Assembly (NCBI GenBank): GCA_029747015.1
Contig: JAKOGI010000024.1
Location: 610,001 to 674,000, forward strand
From: Carnegiea gigantea
Lineage: Eukaryota > Streptophyta > Magnoliopsida > Caryophyllales > Cactaceae
Reading direction: 5' to 3'
Length of the DNA: 64,000 nucleotides
Shown here in pieces: positions 46,337 to 56,137 of this stretch (positions are counted from its first letter, which is position 1; each line of letters begins with the position of its first letter). The notes beneath the pieces were generated by a model. The model was not told the origin of the DNA, did not search any database, and saw only the letters and a program-made list of their open reading frames with translations. A program made the position numbers and the translations under genes.

Positions 46337-46708
46337 TGATACAGGACAAAAGTAAGGGAAGTAAATCCAAACATTGTATATTAAGAAATATTCTAAATTA
46401 TCGTAAGTTTTATATTTTGATTCTGCTCATAGTTATTTTGTAGCATATCTTAGACTAGCCTGAATAAAAAGATTTGATAATCTTTTGAGGAAGATTAGGA
46501 TTTTATTATAGCTTTTAATTTCCTAATTCATGTATGATTTTTGTCTATTTAAGCTCCTCATGTAATTGAGATTAGTAGACTTGAATGAATTGAAATATTG
46601 AGTATTCGAAAGTTCTTGTGTGAATTTTCTCAGTGTGGCAATTGCTTTTAGAGCGTCATACGTTAATTGTTTCCTTTGTAGGAATTGCTATTGGAGTGTC
46701 CTACATCA
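46337..46708 (+). repeat. 5' LTR of the small LTR element
   Basis: TG...CA ends. It is followed after three bases by the tRNA-Met primer complement TGGTATCAGAGC (46712-46723). Confidence 0.88.
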
Positions 46709-46989
46709 ATTTGGTATCAGAGCTACACTGTCCCATCCATTGTCAATTTTCTATTTGCTTCCTATCCTTTGTTTCTCAAACCAGCAACACAAAAAAGGGA
46801 AAAAAAAAAGAAAGGCCTATGCTACACAAAACCCTAATTCATGAAGCTCTCTCCTTGCCTAAAATTGTTCATCATGTAGCCCAATTTTCTGATTTCCAAT
46901 GCTACATTACTGCTAACATCCATTCATGACTGTTGCTGCAAGATAACTTCTCACCTACAATGACCATGAGTTGGTGTGAAAAACATCAC

Positions 46990-47475
46990 TGAGCTTTATT
47001 CATGATCATTCACGATAAAGAACTCCCTGTTAGAACTAATATTCTATATCAGGTTTTCTACCCTCATGGGGAAGTTGAAAAGATTGCTAAATTCCAAACA
47101 AATGGTGATTTTCATGCTCGAGTGAATTTCTACTCGCATAGGGATGTTGTTCATGCTTTTTTCAAGTTTAAGGCCGTCAGAATTATGAAGGTTGTTGTGA
47201 GTTAGATCTTTACTTTCCTAGTGAGGTCATCTGTGGTTGTAAGCCTTACATCCCTTGGTATATGTTGGACTATAGACCTCTAGAGCTTCTTCAACACTTT
47301 GGAAAACTTCCACTAATGATTATGGAGTTCCATCTTCAAGGTTTTATAGGGGACTGCCGATTTGTTATTCGAATGAGGAACATCCCACCTACTTCAATAC
47401 AGACTATAGGTGAGCATTCATCAAGGAGGATAAGGAGGAAGCTTTCGAAGAGGAGTCTAGCACAATAGCAGTCCA
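46990..47475 (+). pseudogene. PTB-type RRM fragment inside the LTR element
   Basis: From 47002 an open stretch reads ELPVRTNILYQVFYPHGEVE, then KIAKFQTNGDFHARVNFYS, with the family's T-E-LYQVF-P-G-VEKI layout of polypyrimidine-tract-binding protein RRMs. After a one-base shift near 47172 it continues GRQNYEGCCELDLYFPSEV, matching the GR-IYDGCCQLDI-FS end of the same domain. A further stretch (47262-47468) encodes PLELLQHFGKLPL and a basic tail, unassigned. PTB proteins bind pyrimidine-rich RNA and control splicing. The frame is interrupted, so no product is expected. It may be a captured host sequence or the ancestral cargo of this element family. Confidence 0.7.
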
Positions 47476-47933
47476 AAGTTACAGAACGCCATCAAGTTAT
47501 AGACGACATTGTTTCATGCGATGTGCTATTTGATAATGCAAACCATCATCTTCCTTAGGTTGGCTCTCAATCTTATGTGGATGAGACACTTGAAAAGGAA
47601 TCATCTACTCTAGATATTGCTAATGAAGCTCTTATAAGTCAGGCTAATAAAGAGGATGTACAAGCAAATGAAGAGCATGTATAAGTAGGGATTGACTTGG
47701 ACCTTCTACCAGCAGACATTATAGTGACCCAAGGAGGAGCTCTTGCACAAGTTGACTTTTTCATTCCAGAAGGCTTCGTTGAGAAAACATCATCCGATGT
47801 TTACATGGGTAATAGCATTGGAGAATATTTTGAGGGGTAAAATTCAGAAAATCTATATTGAAGTCAAATTAATTCTAAGTTCTTCATCCTCAATTCTTTT
47901 GCATTTCAAAACTTGAGGTCGAGTTTTTTGTGA
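47476..47933 (+). other. 3' internal region of the small LTR element
   Basis: Coding-like but stop-ridden sequence rich in Glu/Asp codons (for example around 47600-47690). No retroviral domain is recognised before the polypurine tract. Confidence 0.4.
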
Positions 47934-47943
47934 CCGGGGGGGA

Positions 47944-48314
47944 TGATACAGGACAAGAGTAATAGAAGTAAATCCAAATATTGTATATTAGGAAATATTT
48001 TGAATTATAGTAAGTTTAATGTTTTGATTATGTTCAAAGTTATTTTATAGCATATCTTAGACTAGCCTAAATAAAAAGATTTGATAATCCTTTAGGAAGA
48101 TTAGCATTTTATTATATCTTTTAGTTTCCTAATTCATGTATGATTTTTGTCTATTTAAGCTCCTCATGTAATCGAGATTAGTACATTTCAATGAATTGAA
48201 ATTTTGAGTATTTGAAAATTCTCATGTGAATTTTCTCAGTGTGAAAATTGCTCTTAAAGCATCCTACATCAATTATTTACTTTGTACGAATTGCTTTTAG
48301 AGCGTCCTACATGA
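47944..48314 (+). repeat. 3' LTR of the small LTR element
   Basis: Partner of 46337-46708, followed by GAAAG. Confidence 0.88.
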
Positions 48315-48319
48315 GAAAG

Positions 48320-48725
48320 TCAATTTTCTCCACTACTCCATGTTAACCCCATCTCTAGACTCATCAATAAGAACTATGTCATCCGTGAATAGCACATACT
48401 AAGGTAAAAAGAAAAGGGTTCAGTGTAGACCCTTGATGAAGTCTAACGCCTATAGGAGAGTCAATTGTATTCCCCCTAAGGTCATAGCTTGTGGCCTCAC
48501 CCCCTCGTTCATATCTTTAATAACTTGAATATACTTAATCGGCACCCCTTTCGTCTTTAAGCACCTCCAAAATACTTCTCGTGGTATACCATCATAAGCT
48601 TTCTCTAAGTCAATGAACACCATGTAAAGGTCTCTTTTTGTATCCCTATAAAACTGCATGGGCCTCCATATGAGATGAATAGCTTCCCTGATTGACCTAC
48701 TTGGCATATAACCAAATTAGGTTTG
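48320..48725 (-). pseudogene. LINE RT, first half
   Basis: The minus strand reads MPSRSIREAIHLIWRPMQFY, MVFIDLEKAYDGIPREV and YIQVIKDMNEGV, i.e. RTE-type RT motifs 2-4. It then has [13 protein letters not shown] and [17 protein letters not shown], a second, internally shortened copy of the segment also present at about 46190-46330. The catalytic FTDD is intact here, unlike the FTND of the other copy. Confidence 0.8.
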
Positions 48726-48980
48726 CTTCCTGCATGTTTATAAGATTACTAAATAATTGAGACTTATTTCTGAGTTTCATCCAGTAATGTTTTGTTTCTT
48801 GCATATTCATAAGATTACTGATGATTAATATTGCTGGCTTATTGTAGACTTATTTGCTTGGATTCCATATTGTGTTAAATATTGTGTTTAAAGTAGAAGA
48901 ATTCAGTTCCACTGTATGTGGTCAAGGTTTGGGTTCGGTTCTTCTCATCTATTTGGTGAAATAGTGCTTTGTGGCATTTC

Positions 48981-49096
48981 CATGAAGTTTGAACGCAAGT
49001 TGGAACAAAGTAAGCCCATCTACAATGCCTTCAAAGCCATTCGAGAATCTCCTGATTGGAAGCAGCTTAGTGAGGCTCGTAAAAGGATTGTCGAAA
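48981..49096 (+). pseudogene. Oligopeptidase pseudogene exon 3
   Basis: KFERKLEQSKPIYNAFKAIR and SPDWKQLSEARKRIVE match the family block QSKPIYNAFKAIRESP very closely. The GTGAGT donor follows at 49097. Confidence 0.88.
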
Positions 49097-49430
49097 GTGA
49101 GTGTGCCGGTTTTCTATTTTATCTGCCTTAGTTTAGCTTCTCATAATAGGTGCAATGGGTTGTGAGTGATCGAGATGAGAATTAAGTGTAGATAAGGTTT
49201 CGAAATTAGGCATCAGCATAAATTTTTTTTGCCACGGTGTCTTGTTGATGGGAAATTGATTACTAGTATCTAGGATAGCAGTTTCAGATTTTCCAATGAA
49301 AGAGTTGATTTTTGAAGGAAATCATTATGCAACTCTTATGTGACTGTTAAGTGCCTTTCAAAACATATGATGTTCCTTACTCTGTTTTGTGTTGGCCTGT
49401 TCTTTTCATTGGTCTTTTCCAGTTTACCAA

Positions 49431-49625
49431 CTTCAACCTACTTTAACCAATTTCAACCCACTTCAATAAAAAATATCAACTTTAACCTACTTCAACCAAT
49501 TTCAACCTACTTCCTTCAAAGTTTTATTTTCACTATTTTAACCAATATAAAAAAAATATACCAATTTCAACCAACTTTAACCTACTTCGACAAAAAATAC
49601 TAACTTCAATCCACTTCAACCTACC
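49431..49625. repeat. Degenerate CTTCAACCTA-type tandem array
   Basis: Variants of ACTTCAACCTACTTCAACCA repeat irregularly over about 200 bp, interrupted by T- and A-rich spacers. Confidence 0.8.
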
Positions 49626-49824
49626 TCAATGAACTTCACCTTTTTATCACCCCAATTCTTTTTCTAAAACAACCGAAAGAGCAAGCGCTTAATGTATACA
49701 AGAGGGGGTGATTTGGGGATGTGGCAATTCTTTCTTATCCAACATTACTTTGGGTGTTTCTTGAACAATTGTCTATTACAAAATAATTTTCCTCCTCTAC
49801 CCACACTGCCCCAGTGTAACAGTA

Positions 49825-50140
49825 TGTTTGGATTGGGGGAAGAGAAGGGGAGGGGAGGGGAATGAAAGTTAATAAACAATTATTTTTCTTGTTTGGGAAT
49901 ATTAAATGAGGAGAAGGAGAATGGAGGGGAATATTTCACCCTTATCCCCCCAATTTTTCTTATTTTCATTCACACTAAAAATGAGGGGAAAAGAGGAGAA
50001 GTAAACATTTTAATATTTCTCCCCCTTCCCCCCATCTCCTTTTATAATAGATCCAGACAAGATGAGTATAATCACATTCCTTTTCTTCCTTCCCTCCATC
50101 ACCTCCCCCTCTCTTCCTCCTCTCTATCTCAATCCAAACA
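49825..50140. mobile_element. MITE with TGTTTGGATTG inverted ends
   Basis: The left end is TGTTTGGATTGGGGG, and the right end is the complement of TGTTTGGATTGAGAT. The left arm is G/A-rich (GGGGAGGGGAGGGG) and the right arm C/T-rich, so the whole 316 bp can fold back on itself. The target duplication is not clear. No ORF. Confidence 0.65.
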
Positions 50141-50205
50141 ATGTATAAACGGTTTTGTTTTAGAAGAAGTTATCTTTGCTTGTTTCAAATGTTGACATCA
50201 ATTGA

Positions 50206-50416
50206 TGAATAGACTGAGCATGAAAGAGGGAGACAAATTTATGGGCAACTCAAACAGACATATGTCTCCTCTACTTTGCGTTCATTACTAAGAAGATATA
50301 TATACAAGTTACATGAGAAACTCAAAAGGTCTTTACTGGCTGTACATGCCTAAGCACTAAAGGAATAATAAAGTGAATCAATGAATACCTATGATACATA
50401 GAATGTAGTCCTAACA
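50206..50416 (-). repeat. 3' LTR of copia element
   Basis: Minus-strand TGTTAGGACTACATTC start, adjacent to the polypurine tract at 50417-50427. Confidence 0.92.
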
Positions 50417-50423
50417 CTCCCCC

Positions 50424-51047
50424 TCAAGATGGAGCATGAGGATCAATCATGCCCAGCTTGCCGCAAAGATACATGAACTGTTGCTTCCCAAGAGCTTTAG
50501 TGAAAATGTCTGGAGGTTGATGCTGCAAGGGACGATAAGACATGGTAAGATCACCAGATTTAAGTTTCTCATGGACAAAATGGCAATCGATTTCAATGTG
50601 CTTCATTCGCTCATGAAAAACGAGATTCTTGGCAATGTGAAGTGCAGCATGACTATCACAATACAAACGCATAGGTGTAGTCAGAAACTCGCCCAAAGAT
50701 GCCAAGAGGGATTTCAGCCAAACCAATTCACTAGTAGTAGCTGCCATAGAACGATACTCAGCTTCAGTGGAGGATCGAGACACAGTGGTTTGCTTTTTAG
50801 TGTGCCAGGAAACGGGAGACCCACCAAGGCTAACAAGATAACCAGTGAGAGATCGACGAGTGAGAGGACAAGCTCTCCAGTCTACATCACAGTAGGAAAT
50901 GACCTGAAGATCACTATTTGCTCGCAAAAGAATACCTTTCCCAGGAGTTTCTTCCAGACAACGCAAAACACGACGTGCGGCATGCATATGCTCTTCCCGA
51001 GGATTTTGCATGAACTGGGACAGGATATGAACAACATAGCATAACTG
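50424..51047 (-). pseudogene. Copia RNase H domain
   Basis: 195 open codons with SYCDVDWRACPLTRRSLTG, STEAEYRSMAATTSELVWL, MRLYCDSHAALHIAKN, KHIEIDCHFVHEKL and DIFTKALGKQQF: the complete copia RNase H layout with the Asp, Glu and Asp residues in place. Separated from RT by stops at about 51050-51180. The plus-strand frame over the same bases is a shadow. Confidence 0.9.
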
Positions 51048-51170
51048 AGGTCAAGTAATAGTAAGTTAGATAAGACGCCCCACAAGGCGTCGATAACCGC
51101 TAGGATCAGTAAGACCCTGTCCTGTAGCCAAAGCGAGCTTATGGTTTTCCTTCATAGGAAAATCAATGGG

Positions 51171-51860
51171 TTAACCACCTAACAAAACGCATTCATCCAC
51201 AATCTCAAGTGCATATTTCTGTTGGCATAAAAATAATCCAAGTGGTCCTCGTGCCACTTTAATGCCTAGAAAGGATTTAAGTGGTCCAAGATCTTTGATG
51301 TGAAAGTAAGAATGCAAGTAGGTTTTGAAAACACGGCAAGCTAAAGCATTATTACCAGCAAGGATAATATCATCCACATGAACTAGCAGTGCCAAAAAAA
51401 CTTCCCTCTTATGATAAGTGAACAAAGAATAATCAGCGTAGGACTTGGTGAATCCATACTCACTCAACTTGGATGATAATTTGGCAAACCATTGACGGGG
51501 GGCTTGACGCAGACCATATAAAGATTTATGAAGCTTGCATACCTTATTGGGAGAAATAGTGGAGAAACCAACTGGTATACGCATATACACTTCTTCATCA
51601 AGATCACCATGCAGAAACGCATTATCAACATCCATCCGGTGCAACTCCCAACCTTTAGCAACAACCACAGATAAGAATATCCGTACACTGGTCATTTTGG
51701 CCACTGGTGTAAATGTTTCATTATAATCAAAACCTTCTAACTGGTGATCACCACGGGCAACAAGTCTAGCTTTGTATCTCTTTATGGTACCGTCAGACTT
51801 GTATTTAACCTTGTAGACTCATTTGTAGTTAATGGGCTTCTTGCCAGGTGGAAGATCTAC
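51171..51860 (-). pseudogene. Copia reverse transcriptase domain
   Basis: Minus strand: YKARLVARGDHQLEGFDYNE (upstream of ATG 51704), then WELHRMDVDNAFLHGDL, CKLHKSLYGLRQAPRQWF and the catalytic LLVHVDDIILAG. FHIKDLGPLKSFLGI follows. The usual YVDD is HVDD. A stop at about 51820 lies in the upstream linker. Confidence 0.9.
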
Positions 51861-52386
51861 GATAGTCCAGGTGCAATTAGCTTCCAAAGCATGAACCTCT
51901 TTTGACATAGCCTGTCACCATCGAGGATGCTTTGTAGCTTCATAATAATATTTGGGTTTAGCAATTCTTGTGATAACAGCTAAGAAAGCCTTATGAGCAC
52001 TAGAAAAATTATTGCATGTGATGTAATTAACCAAGGGATATGGCGTACCTGAGGGGCCTCGTTGGAGTGAATCATTGTAGAGAGAGGGGTCGTGAGTCTG
52101 AGCACTATAGCATTCATAGTCTTACAAATGCAATGGGCTATGCTGATCTCGCGTGGACCTGCGTATTGGGCCTAAATCACACCCGGTTACAGGATCAGTA
52201 CTACGTAAACTCCCCCTTGCTTCAGTTGTAACCACAGGTACAATAGCAGACTCCAGCCCAATTTTGGCCCACGGACACATCATTGCTGAAAAAGGAGTTG
52301 GGCTTATGGCAACGCTATCCACAACAGGCCCAGACTGGGCCGAAATGGGCTCAGCAATAGGTCCCATTCTTGGATTCATGTGTTGC

Positions 52387-53278
52387 TCACCCAAACTTAT
52401 GCGGATTGATTGCAAAAGGACTTCCTTCATCATCCATCATCATATGGTTTCTTTGCAAAGTACTCCACTCATCAATTTGATGATGACTAGTAGATGTTGG
52501 AGATGTGGATAAAGGGAAAATTTGTTCATGAAACACCACATCGCTACTCACAAAGATTTCATTGGTTTCCAAATCATACATCTTCCATCCTTTCTTCCCA
52601 TAAGGATATCCAATAAATATACCCTTGTGACTTCTAGGTGCAAACTTGTCTTTTGGTTTAGGCCGCACATGAGCATAGCAAAGGCAACCAAACATCCTTA
52701 ACTGATCATAGCTAGGTTTGACTCCAAAGAGCACTTCATAAGGAGTTCGTCCTTTAAGAAGCTTACTTGGGGTTCTATTAATCAAGTATCCTGCAGTTAG
52801 CACACATTCACCCCAAAACTGCCACGGGAGGTTAGCTTGAAAACGTAGTGCTCTAGCTACATTCAAAATATCACGATGTTTTCTCTCTACCCTTCCATTC
52901 TGCTGAGGTGTATCTACACAACTGGTTTGATGAATTATTCCCTTTGTAGAATAAAATCTAAGCATGGGCTAGGATTTGACTTCAAGTCCATTGTCACTTC
53001 GAAGAATCTTCACAATCTTTCCAAATTAATTTTTCACCATTGCTACAAAATTTTGCATAAGACTAGCAACCTTCCCTTTTCCCCTCATCAAATAAACCCA
53101 AACTGCTCTACTGGCATCATTGACAATGGTTAAAAAATAACGTGCGCCACAGAGTGAGGGAATTCGATAGGAGCCCAAATGTTACAATGAATTATTTCAA
53201 ACAAATCACTTGCCTTGCTATCACTAACATTAAATGTACTACGAGTTTGCCTTGTACGAAAACACACATCACAAGAAT
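52387..53278 (-). pseudogene. Copia integrase, decayed
   Basis: The open part (52965-52387) has the motif with the catalytic Glu ([16 protein letters not shown]), [32 protein letters not shown] and [15 protein letters not shown], standard for copia integrases. The first two Asp blocks, expected at 53270-52970, are interrupted by stops and shifts. Confidence 0.85.
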
Positions 53279-53850
53279 TCAATTCAGTATTGCAATATCA
53301 AGAACACCTAAATGTGTAGGAAGTAAGGATAAAATAGTGTTGGATGGGTGCCTGAGATGATTATGCCATAGGTTGTGAGAGTCCACCGCATGAACTTGTA
53401 CCTTCCTTGTTGCTGTTTGATTGAAGCAATAGACCCTTCTTCTCAATTCACCCACTCCAATCAGGCTCCTCGAGGTGCGGTCTTGTATCACACAAAGTTC
53501 GTCAGTAAACTCAACTGAGCAATAGATATCAAATTGCAATGAAAATTTGGGACATAGAGAACGTTGCTCAAAGTAATTCTTGAACCCAGATTAACTGCTC
53601 CTTGTAATTTGGCCAATATCATCATTCCATCTGGCAACTCTATAGGAATTGCTTTAACTTTTTCCAAATTTGTCAAGGCCTTTAAATTTCCCATCATGTG
53701 GCGGGATGCCTCAGAGTCCAGGATCCATTTTTCGTTACCTGAGAGCTTCTCATAACCCGGCTTAGACATCTCAATTATGCTGAGCAGCTTTTGTATTTGC
53801 TCAGCAGTAAACCCAGTCAGTGTTGCTTGACTTTTCTCATCAGAGGTCAT
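53279..53850 (-). pseudogene. Copia protease and integrase zinc region
   Basis: The protease active-site motif reads KWILDSEASRHM; the family has DSGASRHM, so the Gly is Glu (consistent with GGA to GAA). VLYVPNFHCNLISIAQL is kept. After a frameshift, 53539-53279 carries the GAG-preintegrase block with HNLWHNHLRHPS and its His residues. Confidence 0.85.
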
Positions 53851-53976
53851 ACTCGAAGATGCTTGTGGATCCCTATTTGCAGCAACGACATATGCAGTTT
53901 CACAGCCAGTTCCTCGGCCTTGTCTGCCACCGGTACATCCACCTCGCCCACCACGAATGCGATCCCGCCCTCTGCC

Positions 53977-54879
53977 TCAGGTTCCCCAACCCGGTGGGTA
54001 ACCGATGATCTCATAGTACGTGCCTTCATCATGTCCATAGTTGCCACAATGCCTACAGCTGCCCCGTTCGACCATGTTGTTCTGTGGCTTCTCCGCGTTT
54101 AATACTGTGAAGGCAGCCATCGTCTCTCCACGATCATCTTGGTCCCGCATTATCTTTCTATGATTTTCTTCTTGTAAAATCATGTTGAATATTCTGTCCA
54201 GAGAAGGAAACGGCTCAAGGGCAAGTATTTGGCTTCTTATCTGGGAATAGAGTTCATCGTTCAACCCCATTAAAATTTGGTGTGCCTTTTCCTCTTCGAT
54301 CATCTTAAGCACCTTGCTTCCAACCCCACATGTGCATCCAGTACATGTGCAGCGAGGGATCTTCACATAATTTTCCAGTTCACTCCATAGATTTGATAGC
54401 TTGGAGTAGAATTCCACCACATCGAGTCCACCTTGTTTGCAATCGGCAATACCAGTCTTTAACTTGTGAATTTTGGGAACATTAGCAACACCATATCTCT
54501 TCTTTAATGCACTCCACATCGCATGGGCCGAATCCGCATAGGCTACACTCGAACATAATTTTGGATCAATTACGTTCAGAAGCCAGGATGAGACCATCGA
54601 ATTGATGATCTCCCATGCTTGAAGTTCCATGGCATCTCGCCCTTGCATTATGTCCGGTCGAGTTAACGTGCCTTCGATAAACCTGAGTTTGTTCTTTGCC
54701 TTCATCGCTGTCATTACTGCCTTTTCCCATAGATCGTAATTCTTCTCATCAAATACAACAGCCATGATCAAGACTCTGGGACCATCAAATGGGTGCAGGT
54801 AATATGGTGACTGTTGGTTGATTACAAACCTTGCTTTGGGTTGTGTGGCTGCCATGGCTGAAGTGTTTGCTGGGTTCAA
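53977..54879 (-). CDS. Copia Gag
   Basis: 300 open codons from ATG 54879. N-terminal SPYYLHPFDGPRV and KNYDLWEKAVMTAMKAKNKL belong to the Retrotran_gag_3 type. The body contains FYSKLSNLWSELENY, HQILMGLNDELYSQIR and a C-terminal knuckle CRHCGNYGHDEGTYYEIIGY. The knuckle is expected to be CX2CX4HX4C, but its last Cys is Tyr, so RNA binding is probably lost. The frame ends soon after, before protease. Confidence 0.85.
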   Translation of the reverse strand: MNPANTSAMAATQPKARFVINQQSPYYLHPFDGPRVLIMAVVFDEKNYDLWEKAVMTAMKAKNKLRFIEGTLTRPDIMQGRDAMELQAWEIINSMVSSWLLNVIDPKLCSSVAYADSAHAMWSALKKRYGVANVPKIHKLKTGIADCKQGGLDVVEFYSKLSNLWSELENYVKIPRCTCTGCTCGVGSKVLKMIEEEKAHQILMGLNDELYSQIRSQILALEPFPSLDRIFNMILQEENHRKIMRDQDDRGETMAAFTVLNAEKPQNNMVERGSCRHCGNYGHDEGTYYEIIGYPPGWGT

Positions 54880-54898
54880 GATCTGTGCTCTGATACCA

Positions 54899-55109
54899 TG
54901 AACAAACTGAGCATGAAAGAGGGAGACAAATTTGTGGGCAACTTAATCGGACATATGTCTCCTTTACTTTGCTTTCATTGCTACGAAGATATATATACAA
55001 GTTACATGAAAAACTCAAAAGGCTTTTAGTGGCTGTACATGCCTAAGCACTAAAGGAATAATAAAGTGAATCAATGAATACATATGATACATAGAATGTA
55101 GTCCTAATA
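54899..55109 (-). repeat. 5' LTR of copia element
   Basis: Partner of 50206-50416. The primer site lies directly inside (54887-54898), and ATTGA follows outside at 55110. Confidence 0.92.
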
Positions 55110-55214
55110 ATTGATGCCTACATTGGGTGTCCTGATGATCCCTTATTACCCAAAATTCAGCAGGTTAAGGGAAGAGCTCTTAACATCTGCTCGTTATAGG
55201 TATATAATCTGCAG

Positions 55215-55290
55215 ACGAATTAAAGGATGCTTTTCTTAGTGGTGTTTCTCTTGAAGAAGACAAAAGAGAGCACTTTAATAAAATTCAGCA
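55215..55290 (+). pseudogene. Oligopeptidase pseudogene exon 4
   Basis: After an acceptor TCTGCAG, the sequence reads ELKDAFLSGVSLEEDKREHF and NKIQ. It matches the family segment IKEAVLxGVxLEDDKREQFNKIEQ. A GT follows at 55291. Confidence 0.85.
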
Positions 55291-55449
55291 GTTATGTATC
55301 ATCATTGTTTCGTGGGTGAAACTTGGGCAGAACCTGCTGCGAGACCCTTTATTAGATTGGCCTTGACTTTTTGAAAGGTTGATTGTCCAACATTTGTATA
55401 CTTCTTCTGAGTGATCCTCGTTGTAATGTTTTCTTTGAATTAATTACAG

Positions 55450-55591
55450 GAATTGCAGAGACTTTCTCAAAGGTCGGGGAGAATGTTCTGGATGCAACAA
55501 AGAAATTTGAAAAATTGGTAATTGATACGTAACAAATTGAAGGATTGCCCCCCACTGCCTAGGGTTGGCTGCTCAAACAGCTGCATCCAAG
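55450..55591 (+). pseudogene. Oligopeptidase pseudogene exon 5
   Basis: ELQRLSQ, then after a one-base loss ENVLDATKKFEKLVIDT; then LPPTA, another one-base deletion near 55560, and GLAAQTAASK. It matches the block LSHKFSENVLDATKKFEKL...GLPPSALGLAAQ. Splice acceptor ACAG and donor GTATTT are present. Confidence 0.85.
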
Positions 55592-55753
55592 GTATTTCAC
55601 CTGGGGGGTGTAGTGCGTGAAAGTGCTGTTTAGTCTTTAGTTTTTTTTCTTTTTGGGGGGGGGGGGTAATCATCATCCTTAAGTGCGCTCAATAGGAAAA
55701 CTTTTTTGTCATTGTTGACCAATCCTTGGTGTTTTCTGTTCACTTCTGTACGC

Positions 55754-55975
55754 GGACATGGGAATGCTACTGCTGAGAATGGCCCCTGGATTATAACATT
55801 AGATGCTCCGAGCTTTATGCAACATGCTCGAAATCGGTCTTTGCTTGAGGAAGTATACCGGGCTTATGTGACACGTGCTTCAAGTGGTGATCTTGATAAC
55901 ACTGAAATCATTAATTAGATTTTGAAGCTTCGATTGGAAAACGCACAGCTTCTTGGATACAACAACTATGCTGAG
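55754..55975 (+). pseudogene. Oligopeptidase pseudogene exon 6
   Basis: [20 protein letters not shown], then after a small in-frame deletion [20 protein letters not shown] and [12 protein letters not shown], a TAG in place of Gln (55917-55919), then ILKLRLENAQLLGYNNYAE. Donor GTATGA. Confidence 0.88.
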
Positions 55976-56046
55976 GTATGATTAATTCTGCCTCAAAAGA
56001 AGTACTATGATGTAGCTTTTGAACTCATTATGGTTTGTTCTGCTAG

Positions 56047-56137
56047 GAGAGCATGGCAAAGAAAATAGCGACTGTTGAGGAAGCAGAACATCTTCTAGAA
56101 AAGCTTTGTGCTGCATCATTGGATCCTGCTGTTCGAG
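56047..56137 (+). pseudogene. Oligopeptidase pseudogene exon 7
   Basis: SMAKKIATVEEAEHLLEKLC then AASLDPAVR. It matches the family S-A-KMATVEKAEELLEKLR block. Acceptor CTAG, donor GTAAAC. Confidence 0.85.

Larger units (their letters stand above)
46337..48314 (+). mobile_element. Non-autonomous LTR retrotransposon carrying an RRM-like sequence
   Basis: LTRs of 372 and 371 bp (46337-46708, 47944-48314) begin TGATACAGGAC and end CCTACATCA or CCTACATGA. A 5-bp target duplication GAAAG (46332-46336, 48315-48319) flanks it. A tRNA-Met primer site (46712-46723) follows the 5' LTR, and CCGGGGGGGA (47934-47943) precedes the 3' LTR. The internal 1.2 kb has no gag, protease, RT or integrase. It contains an RRM of polypyrimidine-tract-binding type. 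The LTRs differ at many sites (about one in seven in the first 100 bp), so the insertion is old. Confidence 0.9.
44986..48725 (-). mobile_element. RTE-type LINE, 5'-truncated and interrupted
   Basis: Minus-strand RT and C-terminal blocks extend from about 48725 to 45430. The 3' end at about 45100-44986 has the RTE/Au-SINE tail (ACTTACACTGGGAGTTGTTG). The RT domain starts abruptly (MPSRSIREAIHL), so the endonuclease and 5' end are missing. An LTR element (46337-48314) is inserted in the RT. Part of the RT (RLHQGSTL to DIVLIDESR) is present on both sides of the insertion, showing an earlier internal duplication. It lies in intron 2 of the oligopeptidase pseudogene. Confidence 0.8.
49097..50200 (+). 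other. Intron 3 of oligopeptidase pseudogene, left part
   Basis: Contains a degenerate satellite-like tract (49431-49625) and a MITE (49825-50140). Otherwise no feature is recognised. Confidence 0.5.
50206..55109 (-). mobile_element. Ty1/copia retrotransposon (probably Ale-like), inactive
   Basis: LTRs of 211 bp (50206-50416, 54899-55109) and a perfect 5-bp duplication ATTGA (50201-50205, 55110-55114). On the minus strand the primer site TGGTATCAGAGCAC follows the 5' LTR (54898 downward), and the polypurine tract TTGAGGGGGAG (50427-50417) precedes the 3' LTR. Gag, protease, integrase, RT and RNase H occur in copia order. By eye about 16 of 211 LTR positions differ (7-8%), much older than the Athila insertion. 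Short LTRs and the gag type suggest the Ale lineage. It lies in intron 3 of the oligopeptidase pseudogene, antisense to it. Confidence 0.93.

Noticed and set aside
50436..51044. 202-codon plus-strand frame
   Set aside because: Shadow of the copia RNase H coding strand, which has the full family motif set on the minus strand.
52153..52512. 119-codon plus-strand frame
   Set aside because: Antisense to copia integrase/linker; no signature.
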